Assembly (NCBI GenBank): GCA_023421505.1
Contig: JAEZTJ010000061.1
Span: forward strand, 1 to 59,224
Source: Bacillota bacterium
GTDB taxonomy: Bacteria; Bacillota; Clostridia; Lachnospirales; Lachnospiraceae
DNA length: 59,224 bases
Direction: 5' to 3'
Part shown: one piece after another, positions 34,895 to 44,339 of the stretch
Position numbering within the stretch: position 1 is the stretch's first letter
Layout of the letters: each line of letters starts with the position of its first letter
Position numbers and translations under genes: made by a program
The notes under the pieces: generated by a model
What the model was told of the DNA's origin: nothing
Databases searched by the model: none
What the model saw: only the letters and a program-made list of their open reading frames with translations

Positions 34895-35744
34895 GGTCTT
34901 CCTCATTTTTAAGATATTTGGGCTTTTTCCTCAAGAATAAATTAGATAATATTTTCAAGAACCATAATGGTGAAAGGAAGATTACCATTTGACTAATAAT
35001 AACAAAAATAAGGTCACAAGTATTAGAATAGCCTTTCTTCCAAAAATCATAAATAACCATTATATAACTTTTACAGTTCTCCCAATTTTTTCTCCGTTTA
35101 AAACTATTTTCATTAGACCTATAATACAAAAGTGGTTTACTAATATTCATGGTAATACAACCTTGATTTAACATTCTCCCGAATAAGTCCAGATCTTCTT
35201 TTCTTTTTACATCATGATACCCACCACACCCCAAAACAGAAGACCTTTTATACATAACAGTTGGATGGTTAAATGGACTCCTTCGTCTCGAGAATTTCAG
35301 AATATCTTCATGCTTTTCTGGTACAATTCGTAATGATATAATATTGGAAGGATTATCATAAAATTCATATATATTTGATCCCACTATACTAAGTTGTTTG
35401 TTTTTTAAAAACTCATTAACTTGTAATTCACATCGATTGCCTATTGATATATCATCTGTATCCATTCTTGCGACGAGTTCATTTCTGCATTCAGTTAAGC
35501 CTTCATTTAAAGCAAGGCCTAACCCTACATTGTTTTTCAATTCAACGATCGTAAATAATGTGGGGTATTTTATAGTATATTCTCTGATGACATGATCAAG
35601 ATCATCGGTGAGCTTACCATCTTTTACTATAACAATTTGATCAGGTTTTAATGTTTGTCTAAGTATACTCTCAATACTTTCTATAAAAAAATCTGGATTT
35701 TCTTTGTAATATATTGACATTAAAACACTATATTTATCCAGCAT
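34887..35744 (-). CDS. Glycosyltransferase family 2 (B, amylovoran-type)
   Basis: 285 residues. YSVLMSIYYKENPDFFIES and ILRQTLKPDQIVIVKDGKL are characteristic of the AmsE-like GT2 group used in exopolysaccharide assembly. The DxD is in ELVARMDTDDIS, and FNHPTVMYKRSSVLGCGGY is a family motif. A hydrophobic stretch near 245-265 may be a membrane contact. It begins 2 nt after the epimerase/reductase stop and overlaps the next GT2 gene. Confidence 0.9.
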   Translation of the reverse strand: MLDKYSVLMSIYYKENPDFFIESIESILRQTLKPDQIVIVKDGKLTDDLDHVIREYTIKYPTLFTIVELKNNVGLGLALNEGLTECRNELVARMDTDDISIGNRCELQVNEFLKNKQLSIVGSNIYEFYDNPSNIISLRIVPEKHEDILKFSRRRSPFNHPTVMYKRSSVLGCGGYHDVKRKEDLDLFGRMLNQGCITMNISKPLLYYRSNENSFKRRKNWENCKSYIMVIYDFWKKGYSNTCDLIFVIISQMVIFLSPLWFLKILSNLFLRKKPKYLKNEEDHD

Positions 35745-35746
35745 TT

Positions 35747-36622
35747 TTATTTCCTTTCTGTTATACGAATAGAATCTACTAAATTCCTTATTCTGTAATC
35801 ATCTTTATAATTACTTAAGCATTCTTCATAAACCAAGCTTCCAAATGCCTTATTAATTATCCTAATAAATATACCTAATAAATGTATTGCCGGATTAAAT
35901 ACTTGTGTCAATAATATTTTTTTTCCATGAACCTCTGCAATCAATTTAACCATTTCAGATGTATTTACATATTCCTTGTTCTGCGGAAAAAAGAATCCTT
36001 TTTCTTCATTATCTATCATTAAGCGTATAAACTCACATAGATTATCAATATGTAACATACTTCTTTTATTTTTGATATTTGGAAATACAGGCAGCTTTTT
36101 TGCATAGGAAACTAATTTAGGATAATTTCCTTTCGACCCATTTCCATAAATCATAGGGGGCCTTAAGATTACTACATTGAAATCATCCGATTGTAATGGT
36201 ATTATACCCTTTTCAGCCTGGAGCTTACTGTCCCCATAAAAATTAGAAGGTTCCGGAACAGTCTCTCTAGTAATTACTCTTGCTTTGCCAATTGGACTAC
36301 TGTCACCGTATACTATGATACTACTCATGAAGATAAATTGTTTAACTCCATCCTTTTTTGATTTTTTTGCCGTTTCTTTTGTTAAATCTCTGTTCACTCT
36401 ATAGTATAATTCCTGTGTTTCTCTATTTACCTTATTTGTATCTGCATGAGCTATACCTGCCACATGGAAAACCACATCATAATGCGAGAAATCTTTTTCT
36501 TTCCATGATGGATCCAGCATATCAATTGTATGTACAATATATTGATCAGGCCATTGATTTAACCATTTATCTAATGATGTACCAATATAGCTATTGGCTC
36601 CTGTTATAAGGATCTTTTTCAT
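35747..36622 (-). CDS. NAD-dependent sugar epimerase/reductase (WbpV/WreQ-like)
   Basis: 291-residue extended short-chain dehydrogenase. The NAD site TGANSYIG is at 7-14; the catalytic residues are in FMSSIIVYGD (Ser near 100-101) and Y129-x3-K133 (YGDSK). The C-terminal region is short, as in the 4-reductases WbpV and WreQ that complete UDP-QuiNAc or related 6-deoxy-HexNAc sugars. Its neighbours, a FlaA1/WbpM-type dehydratase and a PglC-type transferase, support that assignment. A GalE-like 4-epimerase cannot be excluded. Its ATG overlaps the preceding stop codon (ATGA). Confidence 0.8.
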   Translation of the reverse strand: MKKILITGANSYIGTSLDKWLNQWPDQYIVHTIDMLDPSWKEKDFSHYDVVFHVAGIAHADTNKVNRETQELYYRVNRDLTKETAKKSKKDGVKQFIFMSSIIVYGDSSPIGKARVITRETVPEPSNFYGDSKLQAEKGIIPLQSDDFNVVILRPPMIYGNGSKGNYPKLVSYAKKLPVFPNIKNKRSMLHIDNLCEFIRLMIDNEEKGFFFPQNKEYVNTSEMVKLIAEVHGKKILLTQVFNPAIHLLGIFIRIINKAFGSLVYEECLSNYKDDYRIRNLVDSIRITERK

Positions 36623-37275
36623 TTTGATAATTCCTCTCCAATAGATATTTCTTTAGAAGCAGCTATTTCTTGTTGTAGAATTTGCAGACTCCCTGTACCG
36701 CCTTCCACTACACCCTCATGTTTTATAACACTTAATATGGTTCCAAAGAAACATTTACAGTCAAGGGCAAAACTCATATTTTTAATATAATAGTGATCAA
36801 ATTCAGCCTTAACTTTGATTGGTAGTTCATCCCTGCCATTGATTTGAGCCCATCCTGTTAAGCCAGGTCTAATTTCATTGACTTTAAAATTTTCTCTTTC
36901 ATTAATTAAATCATATTGATTCCATAAGGCAGGCCTCGGTCCTATGACGCTCATCTGACCAATTAAAATATTCCATATTTGAGGTAACTCATCTAAGCTG
37001 GTCTTTCTAAGAAATTTGCCAACCCGGGTAATATATTGTTCAGGATTTTCCAATAAATGTGTTGGCTTGTCCTTAGGAGTATAAATATACATTGTTCGAA
37101 ATTTCAAGATATTAAAATATTTTTTATTCTTACCAACTCTTTTTTGTTTAAATAATATAGGCCCTCTAGAATCAATTTTTATTAAAACAATTAGTATAAG
37201 AAACACAGGCAATAAAGTAATACTCAAAAGCAAAGAAAATACAATATCAAATACTCTTTTCAATATTCTATACAT
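36619..37275 (-). CDS. Initiating sugar-phosphate transferase (PglC/WcaJ-type)
   Basis: About 218 residues of the bacterial sugar transferase family, which transfers a sugar-1-phosphate to undecaprenyl phosphate to begin the repeat unit. KRVFDIVFSLLLSITLLPVF is the re-entrant membrane helix, then GPILFKQKRVGKNKKYFNI, LKFRTMY, RKTSLDELPQIWNILIGQMS, VIGPRPAL and PGLTGWAQINGRDE. It lacks the multi-helix N-terminus of WcaJ, so it is the short PglC form. The ATG at 37275 behind GAGG lies within the dehydratase's last codons, overlapping it by 8 nt. Confidence 0.93.
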   Translation of the reverse strand: MYRILKRVFDIVFSLLLSITLLPVFLILIVLIKIDSRGPILFKQKRVGKNKKYFNILKFRTMYIYTPKDKPTHLLENPEQYITRVGKFLRKTSLDELPQIWNILIGQMSVIGPRPALWNQYDLINERENFKVNEIRPGLTGWAQINGRDELPIKVKAEFDHYYIKNMSFALDCKCFFGTILSVIKHEGVVEGGTGSLQILQQEIAASKEISIGEELSK

Positions 37276-39154
37276 AATTAACCTCATTTAATATATTAGT
37301 ATCACTTTTAATAACATAGGTTGGTACGATCTCTTTTACTAATATTCTGATTTTTACGGTTTCCATAAGACTTACGTCTTTTAATTCTTCAAGCTGTCTA
37401 AGAAACTTTTCTTCATCAAGTTCAATTGGCTTTCCGATATGTATTAGCTTATTCTCAGTATCCTGAAGTCCCTCCTCTTCCATTAAGAGCTCTTCATATA
37501 GCTTTTCACCCGGTCTAAGACCGGTAAATTGAATATCAATATCTTCATATGGTCTATAACCAGACAATCTTATTAGATTCTCTGCAAGCTCTAAAATTTT
37601 TACCGGTTCACCCATATCGAGAACGAATATTTCTCCGCCTTTCGCATAGGCCCCAGCCTGCAAAACTAAGGATACTGCTTCAGGAATGGTCATAAAGTAA
37701 CGTATGATATCAGGATGTGTTACAGTTACCGGCCCTCCTGCTGCAATCTGCTTCTTAAATAATGGAATAACACTTCCGTTTGAACCCAATACATTACCAA
37801 AACGAACTGCAACAAATTCAGTTTTGGAGCGTTTATTATAGGTCTGAATGATCATCTCACAGATACGCTTGGAAGCACCCATAATATTGGTAGGATTAAC
37901 CGCTTTATCCGTTGATATCATAACAAAACGCTCAGTTCCATATAAATCAGCAGCAATTACTGTTTTCCATGTACCTAAAACGTTATTCTTAATCGCTTCA
38001 TTAGGACTGTCCTCCATTAATGGAACATGCTTATGTGCCGCTGCATGATAGACGATTTGCGGCCGGTAAGTTTTGAAAATATAGTTTATTCTAGCTGTAT
38101 TTCTTACAGACGCAATTAAAACAACCAGATTTAAATCAGGATAATCCTTTATCAGCTCCTGCTGGATATCGTAAGCATTGTTTTCATAAATATCTACAAT
38201 AATAAGTTGTTTTGGTCCTCTTTGGGCGATCTGTCTACACAATTCACTTCCTATAGAACCTCCACCGCCGGTTACGAGTATTACTTTATCTTTTGTGTAT
38301 TCCATAATAGAATCCAAATCTACTTTTATCGGATCCCTTCCTAATAAATCCTCCACCTCAACATTTCTTAACTTGCTAATGCTAATCTCATCATTCATAA
38401 ATTGATACATTCCTGGAAGTATATTCAAGGAACAGCTTGTTTCCTTACAAATATCAACGATTTGACTAATTGTTTTTTTAGAAGCCGAAGGCATTGCTAT
38501 TATTATTTCATTTATTTGATACAGATTGGCACAGTCAACTATATTTTTTCTGGTTCCAACAACTTTAATTCCATGAATATATGTACCTTGCTTTTCAGGT
38601 GAATCATCAATTATACACTTTACTATTGTATTATTAATATGCTTGCTTGTCCTGATCTCTTTGATAATAACATTGGCAGCATTTCCACCCCCAATAAGCA
38701 TTATTTTTTTTACTTTTTTATTAATATTAGTTCTTCTAAGCATATATCGGATAAAACGATATGCGAAACGGTTTGAAAGAGTTAATAAGAACAGTGTACC
38801 GCAGTATAAAAAATAATAGCTTCTCGGTACATTATAATTAAGTATTCTAATCCCGATAAACTGTGTAATTGATGCTAATACAGTGGCAGCAAATACGTTC
38901 TCCATCTCAATGATACCTGCGTAACGCCAGATACTGTGGTATAAACGGAACAAATAAAATATAATCAGCGTAAGTACCAGATTGATTGGAAAGTAACTCC
39001 AAACTGGCTCTATATAAATAATAGGTACTTTACTTGGTGAAAGATCAAATCGTAATAGTAATCCCAAAGCACTTGATACCATTATCATTACTATATCGCA
39101 TATTAAAATAAATGTCCGTCTAATTAATAATTTCTTACTTATAATTTTTGTCAT
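37268..39154 (-). CDS. Membrane-bound nucleotide-sugar 4,6-dehydratase (FlaA1/WbpM/CapD family)
   Basis: 628 residues. Four membrane segments fill the first ~115 residues; a Rossmann domain follows (KKIMLIGGGNAANVIIKEI), then the catalytic short-chain dehydrogenase domain with ILVTGGGGSIGSELCRQIA near residue 292 and the active-site region STDKAVNPTNIMGASKR. This long form makes UDP-4-keto-6-deoxy-HexNAc from UDP-GlcNAc. It is the first sugar gene of the locus and should supply the reductase and PglC-type transferase encoded next. Start at ATG 39154. Confidence 0.92.
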   Translation of the reverse strand: MTKIISKKLLIRRTFILICDIVMIMVSSALGLLLRFDLSPSKVPIIYIEPVWSYFPINLVLTLIIFYLFRLYHSIWRYAGIIEMENVFAATVLASITQFIGIRILNYNVPRSYYFLYCGTLFLLTLSNRFAYRFIRYMLRRTNINKKVKKIMLIGGGNAANVIIKEIRTSKHINNTIVKCIIDDSPEKQGTYIHGIKVVGTRKNIVDCANLYQINEIIIAMPSASKKTISQIVDICKETSCSLNILPGMYQFMNDEISISKLRNVEVEDLLGRDPIKVDLDSIMEYTKDKVILVTGGGGSIGSELCRQIAQRGPKQLIIVDIYENNAYDIQQELIKDYPDLNLVVLIASVRNTARINYIFKTYRPQIVYHAAAHKHVPLMEDSPNEAIKNNVLGTWKTVIAADLYGTERFVMISTDKAVNPTNIMGASKRICEMIIQTYNKRSKTEFVAVRFGNVLGSNGSVIPLFKKQIAAGGPVTVTHPDIIRYFMTIPEAVSLVLQAGAYAKGGEIFVLDMGEPVKILELAENLIRLSGYRPYEDIDIQFTGLRPGEKLYEELLMEEEGLQDTENKLIHIGKPIELDEEKFLRQLEELKDVSLMETVKIRILVKEIVPTYVIKSDTNILNEVNYV

Positions 39155-39233
39155 AAAGAAAGCCTCTCTATATCTATGTTATATAATTGTCCGCAAAAAA
39201 AGAACCCAAAAATATAGACAAAGTATAACCAAT

Positions 39234-39476
39234 CTATAAAAAGGCCCTTTCATTATTTAATGGATTCACCTTAAGAAACTTCTCATTATACTTAAGGATA
39301 CGTTTCTTAAAATTTTCTTTGTATTCGTTGCGTGCGTTTTCTGTCATATTCATATAAGCTCCATACTCCAGGTCACATAATTCTAAGGTCATACCACAGT
39401 GAAAGCAAATGGCATCCGGCTTTCTTGATACCATTCTAAAATTATAGCATTTTGGGCATATGTATATCTTCAACAT
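39234..39476 (-). CDS. Small zinc-ribbon protein preceding the polysaccharide locus
   Basis: 80 residues of unknown function. Two Cys pairs form a zinc-ribbon knuckle: ICPKCYNFR (Cys7, Cys10) and ICFHCGMTLELC (Cys24, Cys27). The rest is helical and charged, with no membrane segment. AGAGGATGAATTAAC precedes the ATG. A near-consensus promoter lies 40-68 nt upstream and no terminator is seen in the 79 nt before the dehydratase gene, so it may be the first gene of the polysaccharide operon. I do not recognise a named family. Confidence 0.7.
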   Translation of the reverse strand: MLKIYICPKCYNFRMVSRKPDAICFHCGMTLELCDLEYGAYMNMTENARNEYKENFKKRILKYNEKFLKVNPLNNERAFL

Positions 39477-39515
39477 GTTAATTCATCCTCTCCCACTATG
39501 ACTTATAACAGTTTC

Positions 39516-39544
39516 ATTATACTATGCCTTAAGTCGAATGTAAA
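39516..39544 (-). promoter_or_regulatory. Near-consensus promoter before the zinc-ribbon gene and polysaccharide locus
   Basis: Minus strand TTTACA (39544-39539), 17-nt spacer, TATAAT (39521-39516). Upstream is an A/T-tract region (39550-39572) that could act as an UP element. It is the only strong promoter seen ahead of the polysaccharide genes. Confidence 0.75.
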
Positions 39545-39610
39545 CCTTTAATACATGAAAAATGTATTTTTTTGTATGCCATAATTAATTAACAAATATG
39601 CCTGTTTCTG

Positions 39611-42295
39611 CTATTCTACACTCTTTAATGATTCTACCATATCAATTTTCTTGAGTTTATAATACATAACAAAGTTCACGAAAGCCGAGAAAAAAAAGGT
39701 AAGAATGATACTGTAAACATAACTGCTTAAATCTATATTACGGCCAAACATAACCAGATCTATTTCTACTGTTACAATTACATATTGATGTAATATGATA
39801 CCAAAGGCACTACCAAAAATCGTTCCTATTAAGGTCAAAATAATATTTTCTCTGTATACATAAGCTGCCAGCTCCGTATTATAAAAGCCCAAAACTCTAA
39901 TCGTGGCGAGTTCTCTTCTTCGCTCATTGATATTAATGTTATTCAAATTATACAGTACAACAAAGGCCAATGCACCTGCTGCAACGATTAAAACCCATAC
40001 AACGATATTTAAGCTTGTCAGTACATTGGACAGAAAGTTTTGATAATAACTGGTATAAAAAACTCCGTTTGCTGCAGGATAGGCAAGAAGACTATTACCA
40101 AGCTGAAGCTGTTCCTCTTCCATTAGTTTTGGCATTAACAAAAGAACTTCATTATATTTAACCTCTTTGTCAAACAATTTTTGATAAAGCTTCGGTGTCA
40201 TGTATAGATAATGAGACAAGTAATTCTCTGTGATTTGAGATACCTTTGCTTCAACCTTAATATCCCCTTCCTGAAGTGTTATTATATCACCAGTATCAAC
40301 CCTAAGCTTCTTTGCAATCTGCTCGGTCAGAATAATTCCGCTATCCTCCAGCTCATAGTCATAATGACCCTCTCTGCTTCGTAAAGTAATGAATTCTTTT
40401 ACTTCCTCCGGTCTCTCTGGGACAAACATGGTAATACTTTTTGATCGTCTACCAGAGCTAATATCTACCTGGCTGTTTCGTATTTTCATACTTCCATCGA
40501 TCTCTTTATTGTCTACCAATGCATTTTCAAGCTCCCTGATATCATTTTCCTTCGCATCATTTTCCATCGAGACAGCTGCATCATAAATCGTAATTTCATC
40601 AAATTGCCTTGTATATATTACAAATATAGAATCCTTTAAGCCAAAGCCTACCAAAAGCAGGGCCATACAGCCCCCGATACCGAATATTGTCATAAAAAAT
40701 CGTTTTTTATATCTCATTAAATTACGAACTGTAGCTTTTCTAGTAAAATTTAATTTATTCCATATAAATGGAAGCCTCTCAAGTAAAACCCTCTTTCCTA
40801 TCTTGGGTGCTTCAGGCCGCATTAAATTTGCAGGCTTCGCTAAAAGCTCCTTATAACAGGCAATAAAGGTTGAAAGGCCAACGCATAATACAGAAAGAAG
40901 GGTGGCGAGCACAGTATAAAAGATATTAAAGGGCGTAATGATTTCCGGAATTCCAGTATAAAGTATTTTATATGCTGTTATTATGATAGTAGGCAATAGC
41001 TTCAGTCCGATTACTGCTCCGAATATGCTCCCTCCGAACGTAGCTAATAGTGCATAGAGCATATATTTCATCGCTATAGATATCTTCGGATAACCTAGCG
41101 CCTTCAATACTCCAATCTGAATACGTTCCTCTTCCACCATACGAGTCATTGTAGTTAAGCTTATCAGTGCAGCAACCAAGAAGAAGATAACCGGAAAAAC
41201 TTCTCCTATGGCTCCTATTCTGTCAGCATTCTGTTCAAATTCCACATAAGCTTCAATGCTTTCTCTGTCAAGTACATACCATTCCGGCATTTTTAGATTA
41301 TTTAACTTTTCTTCCGAATCGTTTATTTCTAGTTCTGCTTCAGCAAATTTCTCTTCCGCTTTCGCTTTTTCAGCTTCTACTTTTCCAGTCGAGGCCTCAA
41401 GCTCTTCTTTACTTAATCCGGCAAGCTGCAAGGAAGCTAACGTTTGTTGAACCTTCTCTTCGGCACTCGCCCTTTCCTTATTTAATTCCAGTTTAGCTGC
41501 AGCTATCTTTTCGCTGGCACTCTGATATAATTCCTCATATCTCGTTTTGCAGCGGTCATCGGCTATCGTTTTAATACTTTGAACCAAGTTAGTGATATTC
41601 TCATCATAAGCATCTGTATATGCAGTCAGTTCCTTAGCCCCTTCGGCCTCGATATAAACTGTTGAAAATACATCAAGATTGAATACCTTATAAGGTACTA
41701 CAATAAAACTGTTAATTTTACCGTTGCCAATCTTAGAGCTACCCCTTTGAAAGGATAGATAATATGGTGTGGAGCCAATTCCTACTATAGTATACGAATT
41801 TTTCTTAAGAGTGTCGGACAACTTCTGCTCCGTTCCGGAGGAAAGATTAATTCTATCCCCTATCTTATAGCCAGTCGTGTCAATAAAATCGGTATCTACA
41901 AGTACTTCATCCTCTTTTTCCGGTAATCGACCTTCTTTTATATTATACTGATTTATATTCTCGGTTAATGAAAGTACCTTTAAAACTAGTTCATTCCCAT
42001 CCGCTTCACATAATACATCTGTAGAATATGCCGGCTCTGCTGTCTTAACCCCATCAATCCCTGAAATAGCGCTAACATCCTCCTGTGTTAGGCCACCGGT
42101 ACTTAAAACTCTGACATCCATAAGATTACAGGAATCGTAATATGCATCAGCAGTAAGCCTCATATCCGGATTAGTAGCTCTAATCCCAGCAAAAAAAGCT
42201 ACTCCTAATGCAACAATGAAGAATATAGATAAAAATCGGTTATAGCTTTTCTTGATTTCCATGAAGAAATCTTTCCATATAGCTCTTCTTTTCAT
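39611..42295 (-). CDS. FtsX/MacB-type ABC transporter permease with coiled-coil insert
   Basis: 894-residue membrane subunit with an N-terminal helix (about 18-38, FLSIFFIVALGVAFFAGIRA), a large extracytoplasmic region, three helices around 365-475, a second extracytoplasmic domain and three C-terminal helices. TTMTRMVEEERIQIGVLKALGYP and NINERRRELATIRVLGFY are the two FtsX motifs. Residues about 255-345 are strongly alpha-helical and charged (KVEAEKAKAEEKFAEAELEI), consistent with a coiled-coil hairpin. It probably exports lipids, peptides or drugs, or transmits force, with the ATPase encoded 7 nt upstream. Confidence 0.9.
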   Translation of the reverse strand: MKRRAIWKDFFMEIKKSYNRFLSIFFIVALGVAFFAGIRATNPDMRLTADAYYDSCNLMDVRVLSTGGLTQEDVSAISGIDGVKTAEPAYSTDVLCEADGNELVLKVLSLTENINQYNIKEGRLPEKEDEVLVDTDFIDTTGYKIGDRINLSSGTEQKLSDTLKKNSYTIVGIGSTPYYLSFQRGSSKIGNGKINSFIVVPYKVFNLDVFSTVYIEAEGAKELTAYTDAYDENITNLVQSIKTIADDRCKTRYEELYQSASEKIAAAKLELNKERASAEEKVQQTLASLQLAGLSKEELEASTGKVEAEKAKAEEKFAEAELEINDSEEKLNNLKMPEWYVLDRESIEAYVEFEQNADRIGAIGEVFPVIFFLVAALISLTTMTRMVEEERIQIGVLKALGYPKISIAMKYMLYALLATFGGSIFGAVIGLKLLPTIIITAYKILYTGIPEIITPFNIFYTVLATLLSVLCVGLSTFIACYKELLAKPANLMRPEAPKIGKRVLLERLPFIWNKLNFTRKATVRNLMRYKKRFFMTIFGIGGCMALLLVGFGLKDSIFVIYTRQFDEITIYDAAVSMENDAKENDIRELENALVDNKEIDGSMKIRNSQVDISSGRRSKSITMFVPERPEEVKEFITLRSREGHYDYELEDSGIILTEQIAKKLRVDTGDIITLQEGDIKVEAKVSQITENYLSHYLYMTPKLYQKLFDKEVKYNEVLLLMPKLMEEEQLQLGNSLLAYPAANGVFYTSYYQNFLSNVLTSLNIVVWVLIVAAGALAFVVLYNLNNININERRRELATIRVLGFYNTELAAYVYRENIILTLIGTIFGSAFGIILHQYVIVTVEIDLVMFGRNIDLSSYVYSIILTFFFSAFVNFVMYYKLKKIDMVESLKSVE

Positions 42296-42302
42296 GTTTC
42301 TC

Positions 42303-43007
42303 CTACCATTCTATCTGATCGATCAATATTGGAGCTTCATTGATAACAACACTATGAACCTTACCGTTTTTAACCTTGATTACTCTATCAGCCATTGGCA
42401 CTAAAGCAGAATTATGTGTAATCACAATTACTGTCATATTTCTTTCCCGACAGGTATCCTGTAACAGCTTAAGTATAGATTTTCCGGTTTGATAATCAAG
42501 TGCTCCTGTCGGCTCATCACAAAGTAGCAGCTTCGGATTTTTAGCAAGTGCCCTGGCTATTGCTACACGCTGCTGCTCTCCACCGGAAAGCTGAGCAGGA
42601 AAATTATTCATCCTTTCACCAAGTCCCACTTCTATTAATACGGTCTCTGCATCTAAAGGATCTTTACAAATTTGAGAGGCCAGCTCTACATTCTCCTTAG
42701 CTGTAAGATTTTGAACCAAATTGTAAAACTGAAATACAAAACCGATTTCTTCCCTTCTGTATTTTGTCAGCTGCTTTTCCTTATAGCCTGCAATATCTGT
42801 GCCTGCTACTAGAACTTCACCCTGTGACGCCGTGTCCATCCCGCCTAATATATTTAAAATAGTTGTTTTCCCTGCACCGCTAGGACCTACTACTATTACA
42901 AATTCTCCTTCTTCGATGCTAAAATCAACCCCATCCAATGCATGAATTTCAACCTCTCCCATTCGGTATGTCTTTCTCACCTTATCAAGCTTTATAAATT
43001 CAGCCAT
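42303..43007 (-). CDS. ABC transporter ATPase (MacB/LolD type)
   Basis: 234-residue ATPase. Walker A GPSGAGKT near 42-49, the Q-loop region FVFQFYNLVQNLTAKENV, signature LSGGEQQRVAIARAL, Walker B LLCDEPTGALDYQTG and the switch ITHNSALVPMAD are typical of the ATPases that pair with FtsX-like permeases. It is transcribed just ahead of the 894-residue permease. I cannot identify a promoter with confidence in the 496-bp gap upstream, which it shares with the divergent DUF421 gene. Confidence 0.93.
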   Translation of the reverse strand: MAEFIKLDKVRKTYRMGEVEIHALDGVDFSIEEGEFVIVVGPSGAGKTTILNILGGMDTASQGEVLVAGTDIAGYKEKQLTKYRREEIGFVFQFYNLVQNLTAKENVELASQICKDPLDAETVLIEVGLGERMNNFPAQLSGGEQQRVAIARALAKNPKLLLCDEPTGALDYQTGKSILKLLQDTCRERNMTVIVITHNSALVPMADRVIKVKNGKVHSVVINEAPILIDQIEW

Positions 43008-43503
43008 TATATCCCTACTTTCATTTGTTTTGTATCCATATATCTCATGTGGATCAGGTACAACTAATAATACTTACTTCCTATTTTATCCTTTCTTTCC
43101 GGTTGTTACAATAAATGAAAAATAAAATTTATATAAATAGTACACTATCATTATTTAATTATAACATTCAAGTATTTAACCTTTTCTATAATTAACTCAA
43201 ACTTAGCAGTAAATAATCTCAGCATTACCCCATAAAATAAGCTCATATACTTATCGAAAACATACGGCTTTATCATAAGAGAAATCCATTAGTGAATTCC
43301 AACTTGATCATGGAAGCCAGCAGGAAAGTATCATAATGAATGTTCTTTCATAGTCTTAAGCACTTATTTTATCAAGTAAATTCATAATATTAATCTGTAA
43401 AGTTTAGTAATTTATACTCATAAATTAATCAAACTTGTAAATGCTATCTTTATTAGCTTTGTATTGATTTAATTACTATGATTCGTATTATAGGAGGTTC
43501 TAT
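43008..43503. other. Divergent intergenic region
   Basis: AT-rich 496 bp between divergent genes. No ORF with a ribosome binding site, no strong hairpin and no clean promoter pair was found, although promoters in both directions are expected. Confidence 0.4.
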
Positions 43504-44214
43504 ATGCATATCTTAAAAATAATTGCTGCATCCTTTGCATCTTTAGGTTCCCTGTTTCTCTTCACCAAACTCATGGGTAACCGCGAAATGTCTCAGTTAA
43601 GTATGTTTGATTATGTAAGCAGTATTGCACTCGGCTCCATTGCCGGAGAAATGGCTGTAATGTCAACCGATAGTATCCTAGAACCGTTTATATCCATGAT
43701 TATCTTCTCTGTATTAACAATATTTATTTCCTATATCACCTGTAAATCGATTTTCTTAAGAAGATTCTTCGAGGGACAGATTATACTTCTTTATCAGAAT
43801 GGACAGGTTTTTGAGAAAAACTTATTAAAAGCTAAGATGGATATGGACGAATTTTTATCTGCCTGCCGTGTTTCTGGGTATTATGATTTAGAGGAGGTGC
43901 ATACCGTGTATCTAGAGACTAACGGCAAGATCAGTGTTTTGCCAAATGCTCAAAATCGCCCTGCTACCCCTTCCGATTTAAACCTTAATCCAACTCAAAA
44001 TATTCCTTTGGCCAATGTTATTATTGATGGAAAGATTTTAAAAGATAATTTAAAAAGCACCGGTAAAAATGAAAAATGGGTGGAGAAACAACTACAATCA
44101 AATGGTGTTACCGATATAAAAGAAGTCATTCTTGCTAATTATGATAGTACCAAGGATAAGTTAAATGTATATAAAAAGTACCATAAGAAAATGCTTCGTG
44201 ATATCTATGAGTAA
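43504..44214 (+). CDS. DUF421 (YetF-family) membrane protein
   Basis: 236 residues with three N-terminal membrane segments (about 1-20, 30-50, 58-80) and a cytosolic alpha/beta domain: LFTKLMGNREMSQLSMFDYV and IALGSIAGEMAV are the family hallmark, and ILLYQNGQVFEKNLLKAKMD starts the soluble domain. DUF421 proteins occur in spore membranes of Bacillus and relatives and affect spore properties. The nearby ger operon and M23 gene make a spore role plausible but unproven. TAGGAGGTTCTAT precedes the ATG. It is one of only four plus-strand genes here. Confidence 0.88.
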   Translation: MHILKIIAASFASLGSLFLFTKLMGNREMSQLSMFDYVSSIALGSIAGEMAVMSTDSILEPFISMIIFSVLTIFISYITCKSIFLRRFFEGQIILLYQNGQVFEKNLLKAKMDMDEFLSACRVSGYYDLEEVHTVYLETNGKISVLPNAQNRPATPSDLNLNPTQNIPLANVIIDGKILKDNLKSTGKNEKWVEKQLQSNGVTDIKEVILANYDSTKDKLNVYKKYHKKMLRDIYE

Positions 44215-44339
44215 CCCTTTACCTTCAAAGTCAAACTGAGAAATTCGAAAAAAATTTATCTCCTTAAGTAAAATGGTTATAGATATAAATTAGTATTCAT
44301 AAAATGTTACAAGTTGTGAATACAAGGAAGAATACGACA

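Noticed and set aside
39550..39568. AATACAT/ATGTATT hairpin followed by a T-run as a terminator
   Set aside because: The T-run is on the plus strand, where no gene precedes it; on the minus strand it is merely an A/T tract upstream of the promoter.
43464..43491. TTGATT-16-TATTAT promoter before the DUF421 gene
   Set aside because: Its start point would fall inside or after the ribosome binding site at 43492-43497, leaving no usable leader.
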